13,962 nt of DNA from Methyloceanibacter sp. (GTDB taxonomy: Bacteria > Pseudomonadota > Alphaproteobacteria > Rhizobiales > Methyloligellaceae), in assembly GCA_016649675.1 (NCBI GenBank), contig JAENXG010000039.1, positions 1 to 13,962 on the forward strand, given 5' to 3'. A program made the translations under genes and the position numbers. A model generated the notes under the pieces. That model was not told the DNA's origin. It made no database searches and was given only the letters and a program-made list of their open reading frames with translations. This document shows positions 1-7,869 of this stretch, piece after piece. Each line of letters begins with the position of its first letter. Position 1 is the stretch's first letter.

Positions 1-1646
<1,646 letters not shown>

Positions 1647-1652
1647 CGTCAG

Positions 1653-1757
1653 ACTCCCGTGGCTGGAGCATGATCCGGAAAAGTGGGAACCGGTTTTCCG
1701 AAAAGATCATGCTCAAACAAAAGGGGAGCTGGCGTTGGGGCAGTATGCGTGTCCCCT
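1653..1757 (-). promoter_or_regulatory. Probable expression platform of the thiC riboswitch (SD, anti-SD, anti-anti-SD)
   Basis: The region between the TPP aptamer and thiC contains three mutually complementary segments, read in the RNA (minus) sense. The Shine-Dalgarno GGGAGU (1653-1658) can pair with GCUCCC (1724-1729). The overlapping UCCCCU (1722-1727) can instead pair with AGGGGA (1752-1757), which overlaps the outer part of the aptamer's P1 stem. The palindromic repeat at 1666-1714 sits between SD and anti-SD and could fold as a hairpin capping that helix. No U-tract follows a hairpin, so translational control is more likely than a terminator. The complementarity is seen; the switch is inferred. 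Confidence 0.5.
1666..1714. repeat. Rhizobiales-type palindromic intergenic repeat
   Basis: This 49-base palindrome has perfect 10-base outer arms (GAGCATGATC at 1666-1675, GATCATGCTC at 1705-1714). A second perfect 7-base stem lies inside (CGGAAAA at 1676-1682 with TTTTCCG at 1694-1700) around a GTGGGAACCGG loop, with four unpaired A residues (1701-1704) on the right arm. I recall near-identical elements as frequent dispersed intergenic repeats in Hyphomicrobiales genomes, but no copy count could be made here. It lies inside the thiC 5' leader, between riboswitch and ribosome binding site, so it is transcribed and probably folds. Confidence 0.85.
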
Positions 1758-1869
1758 GTCCCTTCGCCGGCATGACCCGGATCAGGTTCGAAGGGTCTCC
1801 GCCAGTGCCTTGTCACTTGCCAAGGCAGCGGACTCTCAGCCCCTTTCCTGGGGCTCCCCTCGGAACAGG
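1755..1869 (-). ncRNA. TPP riboswitch (THI element) controlling thiC
   Basis: Read on the minus strand, this has the conserved thi-box landmarks in order. P1 is CCUGUUCC (1862-1869) pairing with GGGACAGG (1755-1762). P2 is AGCCCC with GGGGCU, followed by the invariant CUGAGA that recognises the pyrimidine moiety. P3 is UCCGC/GCGGA with a long P3a arm, UGCCUUG/CAAGGCA. Then come ACCUGAUCCGGGUCAUGCC and the P4 stem CCUUCG/CGAAGG, which recognise the pyrophosphate. The aptamer lies about 110 bases upstream of the thiC start, as expected for thiamine biosynthetic genes. Binding of TPP should repress thiC. Confidence 0.97.
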
Positions 1870-1872
1870 TCT

Positions 1873-1900
1873 AATGTAGACCTCAGGAGCCGCGAGTCAA
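1873..1900 (-). promoter_or_regulatory. Candidate sigma70-type promoter for the thiC leader
   Basis: On the minus strand TTGACT (1895-1900) is followed after 16 bases by TACATT (1873-1878). That is five of six matches to the -35 consensus and four of six to the -10. Predicted initiation near 1864-1868 falls at the 5' side of riboswitch stem P1, a good fit for a dedicated riboswitch transcript. If transcription starts at the G at 1866, the three outermost P1 pairs would be absent. Readthrough from the upstream membrane-protein gene, which ends 42 bases before P1, is an alternative source of transcript. Confidence 0.55.
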
Positions 1901-1910
1901 ACGAGGCGCG

Positions 1911-2366
1911 CTATTTCTTCCGCGGCCGCTTTGCCGCGGTGGAGGCAGCCGGCTTTGCGCCGTTCCACAAGTCCTCATAGCCCATGACGCTGAGGATGGC
2001 GCCGATCACGATGGTGATCGCGGCGCCGGCGAGGACCCCCGCATGGCTCGCGATCATGCGGTCGCCAAGGGTCTGGACCGTCACCGGAAACACCAGGTTG
2101 GAAATACCGCGAACGATGAGGAGCCAGCCGAGGATGGTGACGATCACCCGCCAGTCAGGCACCCAGAGGTTGTGGGCGTTGACGACGGCCAAGCCAGCGA
2201 TGAGCGCGAGCCCACCCGTAATAAAGATGAGCGCCCGGCTGGCGATGAACTCCTTCATCAGGCTCGAATAGGCATCCCCTTCCAAGAGCATGCCGAAGAC
2301 CATGCCGACGCCGATGGTCAGCATCACCGGTCCCATCAGTCGCGCGAGATATGTCGAATTGGTCAT
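1911..2366 (-). CDS. Small hypothetical integral membrane protein (four TM helices)
   Basis: I do not recognise a named family. Translation from ATG at 2366 gives 151 residues beginning MTNSTYLARLMGPVMLTIGV. Four hydrophobic segments are visible at about residues 11-30, 46-64, 74-95 and 108-130, followed by a short basic tail (AAKRPRKK), so this is a small polytopic inner-membrane protein, probably with a cytoplasmic C-terminus by the positive-inside rule. The frame stays open to 2501, but ATG 2366 is chosen because GGGGAGGG lies five bases upstream and the extra residues look like translated leader. It is on the same strand as thiC, 42 bases upstream of the riboswitch; no functional link is evident. 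Confidence 0.8.
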   Translation of the reverse strand: MTNSTYLARLMGPVMLTIGVGMVFGMLLEGDAYSSLMKEFIASRALIFITGGLALIAGLAVVNAHNLWVPDWRVIVTILGWLLIVRGISNLVFPVTVQTLGDRMIASHAGVLAGAAITIVIGAILSVMGYEDLWNGAKPAASTAAKRPRKK

Positions 2367-2878
2367 TTTGCCCTCCCCTTCCAGTTTTTTGAAGCGGCTC
2401 CTCGAAGACGCCCGCAGGCTGGCGAATCCAACCAGCCGCGCAAGCGCCGCGCCCTGCCGCCCAAGTCCGAGGCGAGAAGGCACCGCCTTGCGTTCCCACA
2501 CCGCACCGGCATCGACTTTGTCTAAGTGAAGGGCGCCAATGTATAATTTTTGCCAGGCTAACCCCCGGCGCCCTGGAATAAGCCCATGTTAAGCCGAACC
2601 CGTTGGAAGGCAAGCCGTACCAAGCGCGTTGCAACACCGCAGCAATGGCGGAAAAGACTTTGCCGATGAAGGCTTGGCCGGACCGTGCGGCGGCCTCGGC
2701 AATCCCCGAACCACGGCGTGGCAATTTGGCTTAACCCCGCAGCAGCAAGGGAATTCTTGCGGGCTCGGCCCAAGCAGTTTAAGCCTCGTCATCATTCTGC
2801 CGTGCTTCACCTTGAATTGCGGGCCCGGAGGCCTGTTCCCGCCGGTCGCCCCCCGCCGCAACCGAGGTACATAGACCC
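2367..2878. other. Non-coding stretch between the membrane protein and emrA
   Basis: No frame here has convincing coding character; the short open frames on both strands start without ribosome binding sites and have unusual composition. The stretch holds the Shine-Dalgarno of the leftward membrane-protein gene, a plus-strand promoter candidate (2518-2547) and an approximately 325-base leader ahead of emrA. Within the leader, GTTAAGCC (2587-2594) has an exact reverse complement GGCTTAAC at 2728-2735, and a third TTTAAGCC occurs near 2779. I see no recognisable riboswitch or RNA gene. Confidence 0.6.
2518..2547 (+). promoter_or_regulatory. Candidate promoter for the emrAB-type operon
   Basis: TTGTCT (2518-2523) is followed after 18 bases by a perfect TATAAT (2542-2547) and an AT-rich run, which stands out in this GC-rich sequence. 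Predicted start is near 2554, leaving a leader of about 325 bases before the GTG at 2879. The -35 matches four of six bases. A second promoter nearer the gene cannot be excluded. Confidence 0.45.
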
Positions 2879-3931
2879 GTGAATCAGGACGCTTCGACCG
2901 ACACGCCGACGCGCTCGAAAAGCGCCGCCGCCTCGTATCGCTGGATTGCGCTCCTCGTGCTCCTGGCCGTGACCATCGGCGGCGTGCTCCTTTACTGGCG
3001 CCATGCCGAGATCTACCCGTCCACCGACAACGCCTATACCGGCGCCAATATCGTGCGCGTGGCCTCGCAAGTCTCCGGGCCCGTGATCCGCGTCTATGTC
3101 AAGGACGACGACAAGGTCGCAACCGGCGATCCCCTCTTCGACATCGACCCCACGCTTTACGACGCGGCGCTCCGCAACGCGCGCGCGCAATTCGACGCTG
3201 CCGCTTCGGCTGCCGGCACCGCGGCCGACGCTCTCAAGGCGGCGGCGCAGAAACTCGAGGACAAGCGCGTGGCGCTCGAGGACGCGCTTGGAAAATATCG
3301 CGACGCCAAGGACGCGCAGAAGGAGGGCGAGCCTCCTTCAGACGCGCTCACCACGGCGCTGAAGGCCTGGCACGATGCGTGGCAGGCGTTCGACGACGCC
3401 GAGGGCGAATTCGCCAAGGCCCAAGACAACAAGCTGACGGTGACGACGCCCACGGTGCAGCTCAGAGCCGCTTCCGCCCAGCTCGACAAAGCGACCCACG
3501 AACGGGTGAAGACCAACGTCACAGCCCCTGCTAACGGCTGGGTGTCCAATGTCAGCTTGAGGCCGGGCAGCGTCGTGCAGGCCGGCACGCCGGCATTCGC
3601 CGTGATCGAAGACGGAAAATGGTGGGTTGACGCAAACTTCAAGGAAACCGATCTCGGCCGCATCAAGTTGGGTCAGAAGGCGACCGTCCGGCTCGACATG
3701 TATCCCGGCCTCACCCTCGACGGCGTGGTGGAGAGCATCAGCGCGGGCTCAGGCGCCACCTTCTCCGTGCTGCCGCCGGAGAACGCGACCGGCAACTGGG
3801 TGAAGGTCACCCAGCGCTTCCCGGTGCGGATCAGGATCACGACCGCGCCAGACGTCGACAAGCCGTTGCGCTCGGGCTCGAGCGCCGCGGTGACGATCGA
3901 CACCACCGAGACCGCACAAGGCCAGCAATGA
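2879..3931 (+). CDS. EmrA/HlyD-family membrane fusion (periplasmic adaptor) protein
   Basis: This is the adaptor of an MFS-type multidrug efflux pump, linking the inner-membrane transporter to an outer-membrane channel. The 350-residue product has a short cytoplasmic N-terminus, one membrane anchor (about residues 22-39), the EmrA signature YPSTDNAYTGANIVRVASQV at the start of the biotinyl-lipoyl-like domain, and an alanine- and lysine-rich helical hairpin at about residues 100-200. The second lipoyl half (TNVTAPANGWVSNVSLRPGS) follows, then a beta-barrel region containing FSVLPPENATGNWVKVTQRF, a stretch typical of EmrA. The start is GTG with GAGG eleven bases upstream, somewhat far. Its TGA stop overlaps the next gene's ATG (ATGA), indicating translational coupling. 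Substrate cannot be deduced. Confidence 0.93.
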   Translation: MNQDASTDTPTRSKSAAASYRWIALLVLLAVTIGGVLLYWRHAEIYPSTDNAYTGANIVRVASQVSGPVIRVYVKDDDKVATGDPLFDIDPTLYDAALRNARAQFDAAASAAGTAADALKAAAQKLEDKRVALEDALGKYRDAKDAQKEGEPPSDALTTALKAWHDAWQAFDDAEGEFAKAQDNKLTVTTPTVQLRAASAQLDKATHERVKTNVTAPANGWVSNVSLRPGSVVQAGTPAFAVIEDGKWWVDANFKETDLGRIKLGQKATVRLDMYPGLTLDGVVESISAGSGATFSVLPPENATGNWVKVTQRFPVRIRITTAPDVDKPLRSGSSAAVTIDTTETAQGQQ

Positions 3932-5541
3932 GCCTGGAGCAACGTGGGCGCGGAAAGGGCCGAAAGCGAAAGCCCCCTTCTGAACCGCCGCGCGCGGTGA
4001 AAGCGGCCCCGCCGCCGCCTCCCCCGCGGCCGCCGGCACTCGATCGTCCGCCCATCCCCCTCGTCATCGCCGTGGTCCTGACCGCGATCCTCGAGGTGCT
4101 CGACATCACCATCGTCAACGTGGCGCTCCCGCATATGCTGGGCGCCTTCGGCGCGACCTCCGACCAGATCACCTGGGTCCTCACCTCCTATATCGTCGCC
4201 GCCGCCGTGGTAATGCCGCTGACCGGCTATCTCTCCACCTGGCTCGGTCGGAGGCGGCTCTTGCTCCTTGCCATTTGCGGCTTCGTGTTGTCCTCCGCCT
4301 TGTGCGGCATGGCGTGGAACCTGGAGAGCATGGTGCTGTTCCGCCTGGCCCAAGGCATTTTCGGCGCGCCGCTCGTCCCCTTGAGCCAAGCCATCCTGCT
4401 CGACGCCTTCCCGCGGGAACGCCATGGCCAGGCGCTCGCCATTTTCGGCCTCGGCATCATGGTGGCGCCCGTGATCGGGCCCGCTCTCGGCGGCTGGCTG
4501 ACCGAGACCTATTCCTGGCGGATGGTGTTCTACATCAACATCCCGATCGGCCTTTTCGCCCTCCTGCTGTCGATTGGCTATCTACCGCAGCGAGCTATCA
4601 GAGACATCAAGACCGACTGGGTCGGCATGGGGCTTCTGGTGCTCGCGGTCGGCGCGCTCCAGTTCGTGCTCGATCAGGGCCAGATGCGGGACTGGTTCAA
4701 CTCCCATCTCATCGTCGTGGGCACCATCGTCGCCGTGTTCGCGACCGCGGCCTTCTTTCTCAGGGGCTGGAACAAGCCGGACAACATCATCGACCTGTCG
4801 CTCCTGAAGGACCGCAATTTCATTACCGGCACGCTTGCCATCACCGCCTATGGCATCAGCCTATTCGGCTGGATGGCGCTCATGCCGCTGCTCAGCCAGC
4901 GGCTGCTCGGCTACCCGCCGGCCACCGCGGGAACGCTCTTCATCCCCCGGGCGCTGGTCAGCGCGCTCACTCTGGCGATCACCGGAGGCCTCCTCATCCG
5001 CCTGTTCGACGCGCGCTATCTCGTCGCCGCCGGCCTCGTCATGACCGCGCTCGGCACGATCCTCATGTCGCACTACTCTTTGTACGTGGACTATTGGGGC
5101 ATCGCGCTGCCGGGAATCCTCGCGGGCATCGGCACCGGGCTCTTCTTCGTGCCGCTGACCGCAATCACCTTCGGCAATATTGCGAAGGCCCAGTATGACG
5201 AAGCTTCCGGCGTCTACGCCCTGATGCGAGGCATCGGCGGCTCAGCCAGCATTGCGGTGGTGAGCTGGTTGTTCGTAAGGCAGACGCAGATTCACTGGAA
5301 CGAACTCTCGGCGCACATCACGCCCTACAACCAGGCGCTCGTTCCCTACCTCGCACAGCACGGGCTCAGCCCCTACTCTCCGCAGGCAGCGCCGCTCGTC
5401 ACCTACGAGATTGCCCGCCAGGCGCAGATGCTCGCCTTCAATGACCTCTTCTGGTTCATCGGCATCGTCACTCTCGCCATCATTCCGTTGCTGTTCTTGA
5501 TGACGCGGCCGGAAAAGATTTCGCTGGTGCCGGCTCATTAA
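3928..5541 (+). CDS. EmrB-type MFS drug efflux transporter (DHA2, 14 TM)
   Basis: This is a proton-driven inner-membrane exporter of the major facilitator superfamily, DHA2 branch; it should work with the adjacent adaptor. Its 537 residues fit 14 helices plus an extension. Motifs seen: LDITIVNVALPHML (D1 region, first helix), GYLSTWLGRRRLLLL (motif A, loop 2-3), RLAQGIFGAPLVPLSQAILL (motif B) and GLGIMVAPVIGPALGGWLTE (motif C, the antiporter signature). An unusual N-terminal extension of about 45 residues carries a basic patch (RGRGKGRKRK) and six consecutive prolines at residues 28-33. The start overlaps the adaptor's stop by four bases and has AAGG six bases upstream. Substrate is unknown; no TetR/MarR regulator or outer-membrane factor is adjacent. 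Confidence 0.95.
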   Translation: MSLEQRGRGKGRKRKPPSEPPRAVKAAPPPPPPRPPALDRPPIPLVIAVVLTAILEVLDITIVNVALPHMLGAFGATSDQITWVLTSYIVAAAVVMPLTGYLSTWLGRRRLLLLAICGFVLSSALCGMAWNLESMVLFRLAQGIFGAPLVPLSQAILLDAFPRERHGQALAIFGLGIMVAPVIGPALGGWLTETYSWRMVFYINIPIGLFALLLSIGYLPQRAIRDIKTDWVGMGLLVLAVGALQFVLDQGQMRDWFNSHLIVVGTIVAVFATAAFFLRGWNKPDNIIDLSLLKDRNFITGTLAITAYGISLFGWMALMPLLSQRLLGYPPATAGTLFIPRALVSALTLAITGGLLIRLFDARYLVAAGLVMTALGTILMSHYSLYVDYWGIALPGILAGIGTGLFFVPLTAITFGNIAKAQYDEASGVYALMRGIGGSASIAVVSWLFVRQTQIHWNELSAHITPYNQALVPYLAQHGLSPYSPQAAPLVTYEIARQAQMLAFNDLFWFIGIVTLAIIPLLFLMTRPEKISLVPAH

Positions 5542-5578
5542 AGCGGGCGCGCCGGATCACCGCCCTGAAAAGGAATCG

Positions 5579-5602
5579 GCCCCGGGAATTACCCCCAGGG
5601 GC
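5579..5602. terminator. Weak hairpin between convergent genes
   Basis: GCCCC (5579-5583) pairs with GGGGC (5598-5602), with an inner GGG/CCC extension around AATTA, between the ends of the converging emrB-type and secreted-protein genes. No U-tract follows on either strand, so an intrinsic terminator is only a weak possibility. Confidence 0.25.
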
Positions 5603-5622
5603 TCGATGTAGGGTCTTTCAGG

Positions 5623-5991
5623 TTACCAGCAGGCCTTGGCGCCCGAGGTGCAGACATAGGGCGAGACCACGCCCGTCCAGCACACGGTGTAGGACTGCGA
5701 GGTGACGATGTCCGGCTTGAAGAACATATTATCGCTCACGCTGTCGCGCCAATAAGGCTGCGGCTTTGCGCGCATCGCGGTGACGGTGACGGAGGCAAGC
5801 TTCTTCTGCGCCTTGAGATCCTTGATCGCATCCGACAACGCAAGTTGCGCGCGGCTGACGGCCGTCTCTTTGTCGAAGCCGTCTGCGGTTCCCGAGAACC
5901 CCGTACAGCCTGCATGCGCCGGTGCGCCTTGTGCCAGGCACAGCCCCGCCGCCATCATTGCCAAAGCACCTACGCGCAAATACGACCTCAT
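5623..5991 (-). CDS. Small secreted protein with four cysteines, unknown function
   Basis: I do not recognise the family. ATG at 5991 follows GGAGG by seven bases and gives 122 residues. Residues 1-27 form a clear Sec signal peptide (MRSYLRV basic start, hydrophobic core, cleavage expected after AHA at 27). The mature chain of about 95 residues has four cysteines (29, 104, 114, 121), three of them clustered in the last 19 residues and two followed by tryptophan, suggesting up to two disulfides in the periplasm or outside the cell. Residues around 45-70 form a charged, probably helical stretch. HAGC does not fit a normal lipobox, so a lipoprotein is unlikely. It converges with the efflux pair and diverges from the SDR gene at 6187. 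Confidence 0.75.
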   Translation of the reverse strand: MRSYLRVGALAMMAAGLCLAQGAPAHAGCTGFSGTADGFDKETAVSRAQLALSDAIKDLKAQKKLASVTVTAMRAKPQPYWRDSVSDNMFFKPDIVTSQSYTVCWTGVVSPYVCTSGAKACW

Positions 5992-6102
5992 CGGAACGCC
6001 TCCTTCACCAACCGCCAAGACGCGTAAGATATCGCGGTGCGGGGCAAGCGCCACTACCTTTACTGGGGCAATCAGAGGATCGGCGTACCCTGTAGCGTTT
6101 GT

Positions 6103-6156
6103 GCCACAGTGCGGCTTCTACTTGAAACCGGCAAAAAGATGGCGTTGCACTGTGGC
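6103..6156. promoter_or_regulatory. 10-base perfect inverted repeat upstream of the SDR gene
   Basis: GCCACAGTGC (6103-6112) and its exact reverse complement GCACTGTGGC (6147-6156) are separated by 34 bases. They lie in the 195-base gap between the divergent secreted-protein and SDR genes, ending 30 bases before the SDR ATG. The pair could be two operator half-sites 44 bases apart (about four helical turns) or a long-loop hairpin in the SDR leader. A TTGAAA at 6122-6127 lies between the arms, but no good -10 follows. Confidence 0.4.
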
Positions 6157-6186
6157 CCAACGGCTTCGGTGGGAAGAGAAAGGCAC

Positions 6187-6978
6187 ATGATAGCCAAGCT
6201 GGCCCTGGTAACCGGGGCGTCGAGCGGCATCGGCGAGGCGACGGCGCGACGCTATGGCGCAAGCGGCGCGCGCGTCCTGCTGCTCGCCCGCGACGCCGAA
6301 CGCCTGGACGGCGTGGCTGACGCCATTCGCAAGGACGGCGGCACCGCGTCCGCCTACCCTGTGGATCTTGCAAATGCCGGCGCCATCGCGGAGGTGGCTG
6401 CGAGAATCTCACGTGAGGTGGGCACCCCCGATATTCTCATCAACAATGCCGGCGCCGGCCGCTGGCTGCCCCTGATCGACACCACGGCGGAAGAGGCGCT
6501 CGCTATGATCGAGGTGCCGTATCTCGCGGCCTTCAACCTCACCCGCGCCTTCCTGCCCGAGATGCTGGCGCGGCGGAGCGGCGCCATTGCCTGCATCACC
6601 TCGCCAGCCTCCTACGTCGCCTGGCCGAACGCGACCGCCTACACCGCCGCGCGCGCCGCCCTTCGAGGCTTCACCGAGGCGCTCCGCGCCGACGTGAGAG
6701 GCTCGGGAATTACCGTGACGCTCGTCGTGCTCGGGACGGTTGAGAGCCCTTACTGGGAGCACAATCCCGGGAGCCGCGAGCACCTCCCGGTCGTGAATCC
6801 TACTCTCGCGCCAATACTCTCCACGGAAGAGGCTGCCGAGACGATCTTCGCCGGCATTGCAAGGCGCAAGCAAACGGTGGTGAAGCCTGGGATTTTGCGC
6901 GCCCTCTTCCTCCTCAATGCGGTGGCGCCCCGCCTGGTCGCAAGCCAGCTCCGCCGCGCGGCGAAACAGCGGGGGTGA
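6187..6978 (+). CDS. Short-chain dehydrogenase/reductase with degenerate active site
   Basis: SDR enzymes are cytosolic NAD(P)-dependent oxidoreductases; the substrate here is unknown. The 263-residue product has the Rossmann TGASSGIG motif at residues 9-16, ARDAERL (34-40, an arginine usual in NADP-preferring members) and NNAG at 86-89. The catalytic tetrad is incomplete: Ser139 and Tyr152 are in place, but the YxxxK lysine is Arg156 (codon CGC, 6652-6654) and the helix-4 asparagine is Pro111 (IEVPYL). After the core comes a basic C-terminal region with a hydrophobic segment (GILRALFLLNAVAPRL), suggesting membrane association. ATG 6187 is chosen because AAAGG precedes it and the Rossmann strand begins directly; the frame is open back to 6037 without family-like sequence. 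It may be transcribed with the DUF4239 gene 72 bases downstream. Confidence 0.85.
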   Translation: MIAKLALVTGASSGIGEATARRYGASGARVLLLARDAERLDGVADAIRKDGGTASAYPVDLANAGAIAEVAARISREVGTPDILINNAGAGRWLPLIDTTAEEALAMIEVPYLAAFNLTRAFLPEMLARRSGAIACITSPASYVAWPNATAYTAARAALRGFTEALRADVRGSGITVTLVVLGTVESPYWEHNPGSREHLPVVNPTLAPILSTEEAAETIFAGIARRKQTVVKPGILRALFLLNAVAPRLVASQLRRAAKQRG

Positions 6979-7050
6979 TCGCCGAGCGCGACACGGCAAT
7001 TTCATCGGCACGCAAGTGGGGGTATTGGTTGAATGCGCGGGGAGATTGCA

Positions 7051-7845
7051 ATGGGCGACTGGCTGCTCAACCTGCCGGTGATGTGGATGGCTCTCGTCAT
7101 CTTTGCCGGAACCTATGCCATTGCGGCCATTGTCTATCTCGTGGTCACGCGCCTCGCCGTCGATGAGCGCTATGACGCGTTCAAGAGCTTGTCGCCCGGG
7201 AAGCTGCCCTCGCTTGCCCTCATCTTCGGTCTTCTCGTCGGCTTCATTGCCTCCCAGGTCTGAAGTGAGTTCGAGAAGGCCAAGGTTGCGGTGGTCACCG
7301 AAGCGAGCGGGCTCCGCTCGGTGGTCCTCTTGTCAGAAAGCTTCCCCGACGAGAAGGAGCGGATACGCTCCCTTCTCAGCCAGCACATCGACGATGCCGT
7401 CAATGAAGAATGGCCGGAAATGTCGCGCCAGCGCGCGACGCTAACGCGCCTTCCTGTGAAGTTGATCGAGGCCATGCAAACCACGCTCGCCCTGAAGCCG
7501 GTGGATGAGGGACAGAAGACGGCTCAGCGCGAAATGATCGGCGCGCTCGAGAACGCATTCGAAGCCCGGCGCCAGCGTATCCTCATCAGCCAATCGAGCG
7601 TGAGCAAGATCAAATGGGCCGGGCTGTTGCTCCAGGCACTTTGCACCTTGGTGGCCATTGCCATGGTTCATGTTGACCATCGCGGGGCTTGCGCCATAGG
7701 GCTCGCTCTGTTTGCCACGGGCGTTGCCATGTCGATTCTCTTGATCGGCTGTTATAGCCGGCCCTTTACCGGCGAGATCTCCATCGGGCCTGAGCTCTTG
7801 CAGCAGGCCATCACCAGCGACGCCGAACCGGGCGTCAATGACTAA
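7051..7845 (+). pseudogene. DUF4239-type membrane protein interrupted by in-frame TGA
   Basis: Reading one frame from ATG 7051 (GGGGAG five bases upstream) gives 264 residues with a single TGA at codon 71 (7261-7263). Everything after it stays in frame and matches the family pattern. TM1 is about residues 11-32 and TM2 52-71. A soluble region begins SEFEKAKVAVVTEASGLRSV, followed by TM3 191-208, TM4 213-234 and a tail with RPFTGEISIGPELL. In DUF4239 proteins as I know them, the sequence after TM2 reads like QVW(S/N)(D/E)F, so TGA replaces an expected TGG tryptophan. Other genes here end in TGA, so a recoded genetic code is excluded. Explanations are a nonsense mutation, a sequence error, readthrough, or split expression by reinitiation at GTG 7291. 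The family's function is unknown. Confidence 0.8.
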
Positions 7846-7869
7846 CGCGCGGAGGCCCCTCTGACGGCA

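Noticed and set aside
2589..2861. Small open frames on both strands upstream of emrA
   Set aside because: No ribosome binding sites, odd composition (Pro/Cys/Arg rich), and mutual overlap on opposite strands.
4275..5198. Open frame of about 307 codons inside the EmrB-type gene
   Set aside because: Same-strand shadow in another frame, rich in Arg/His/Ala, without a ribosome binding site.
7261..7263. TGA as selenocysteine or as tryptophan in a variant genetic code
   Set aside because: No selenoprotein family or SECIS-like hairpin is apparent, the expected residue is Trp rather than Cys, and several genes in the window end with TGA.
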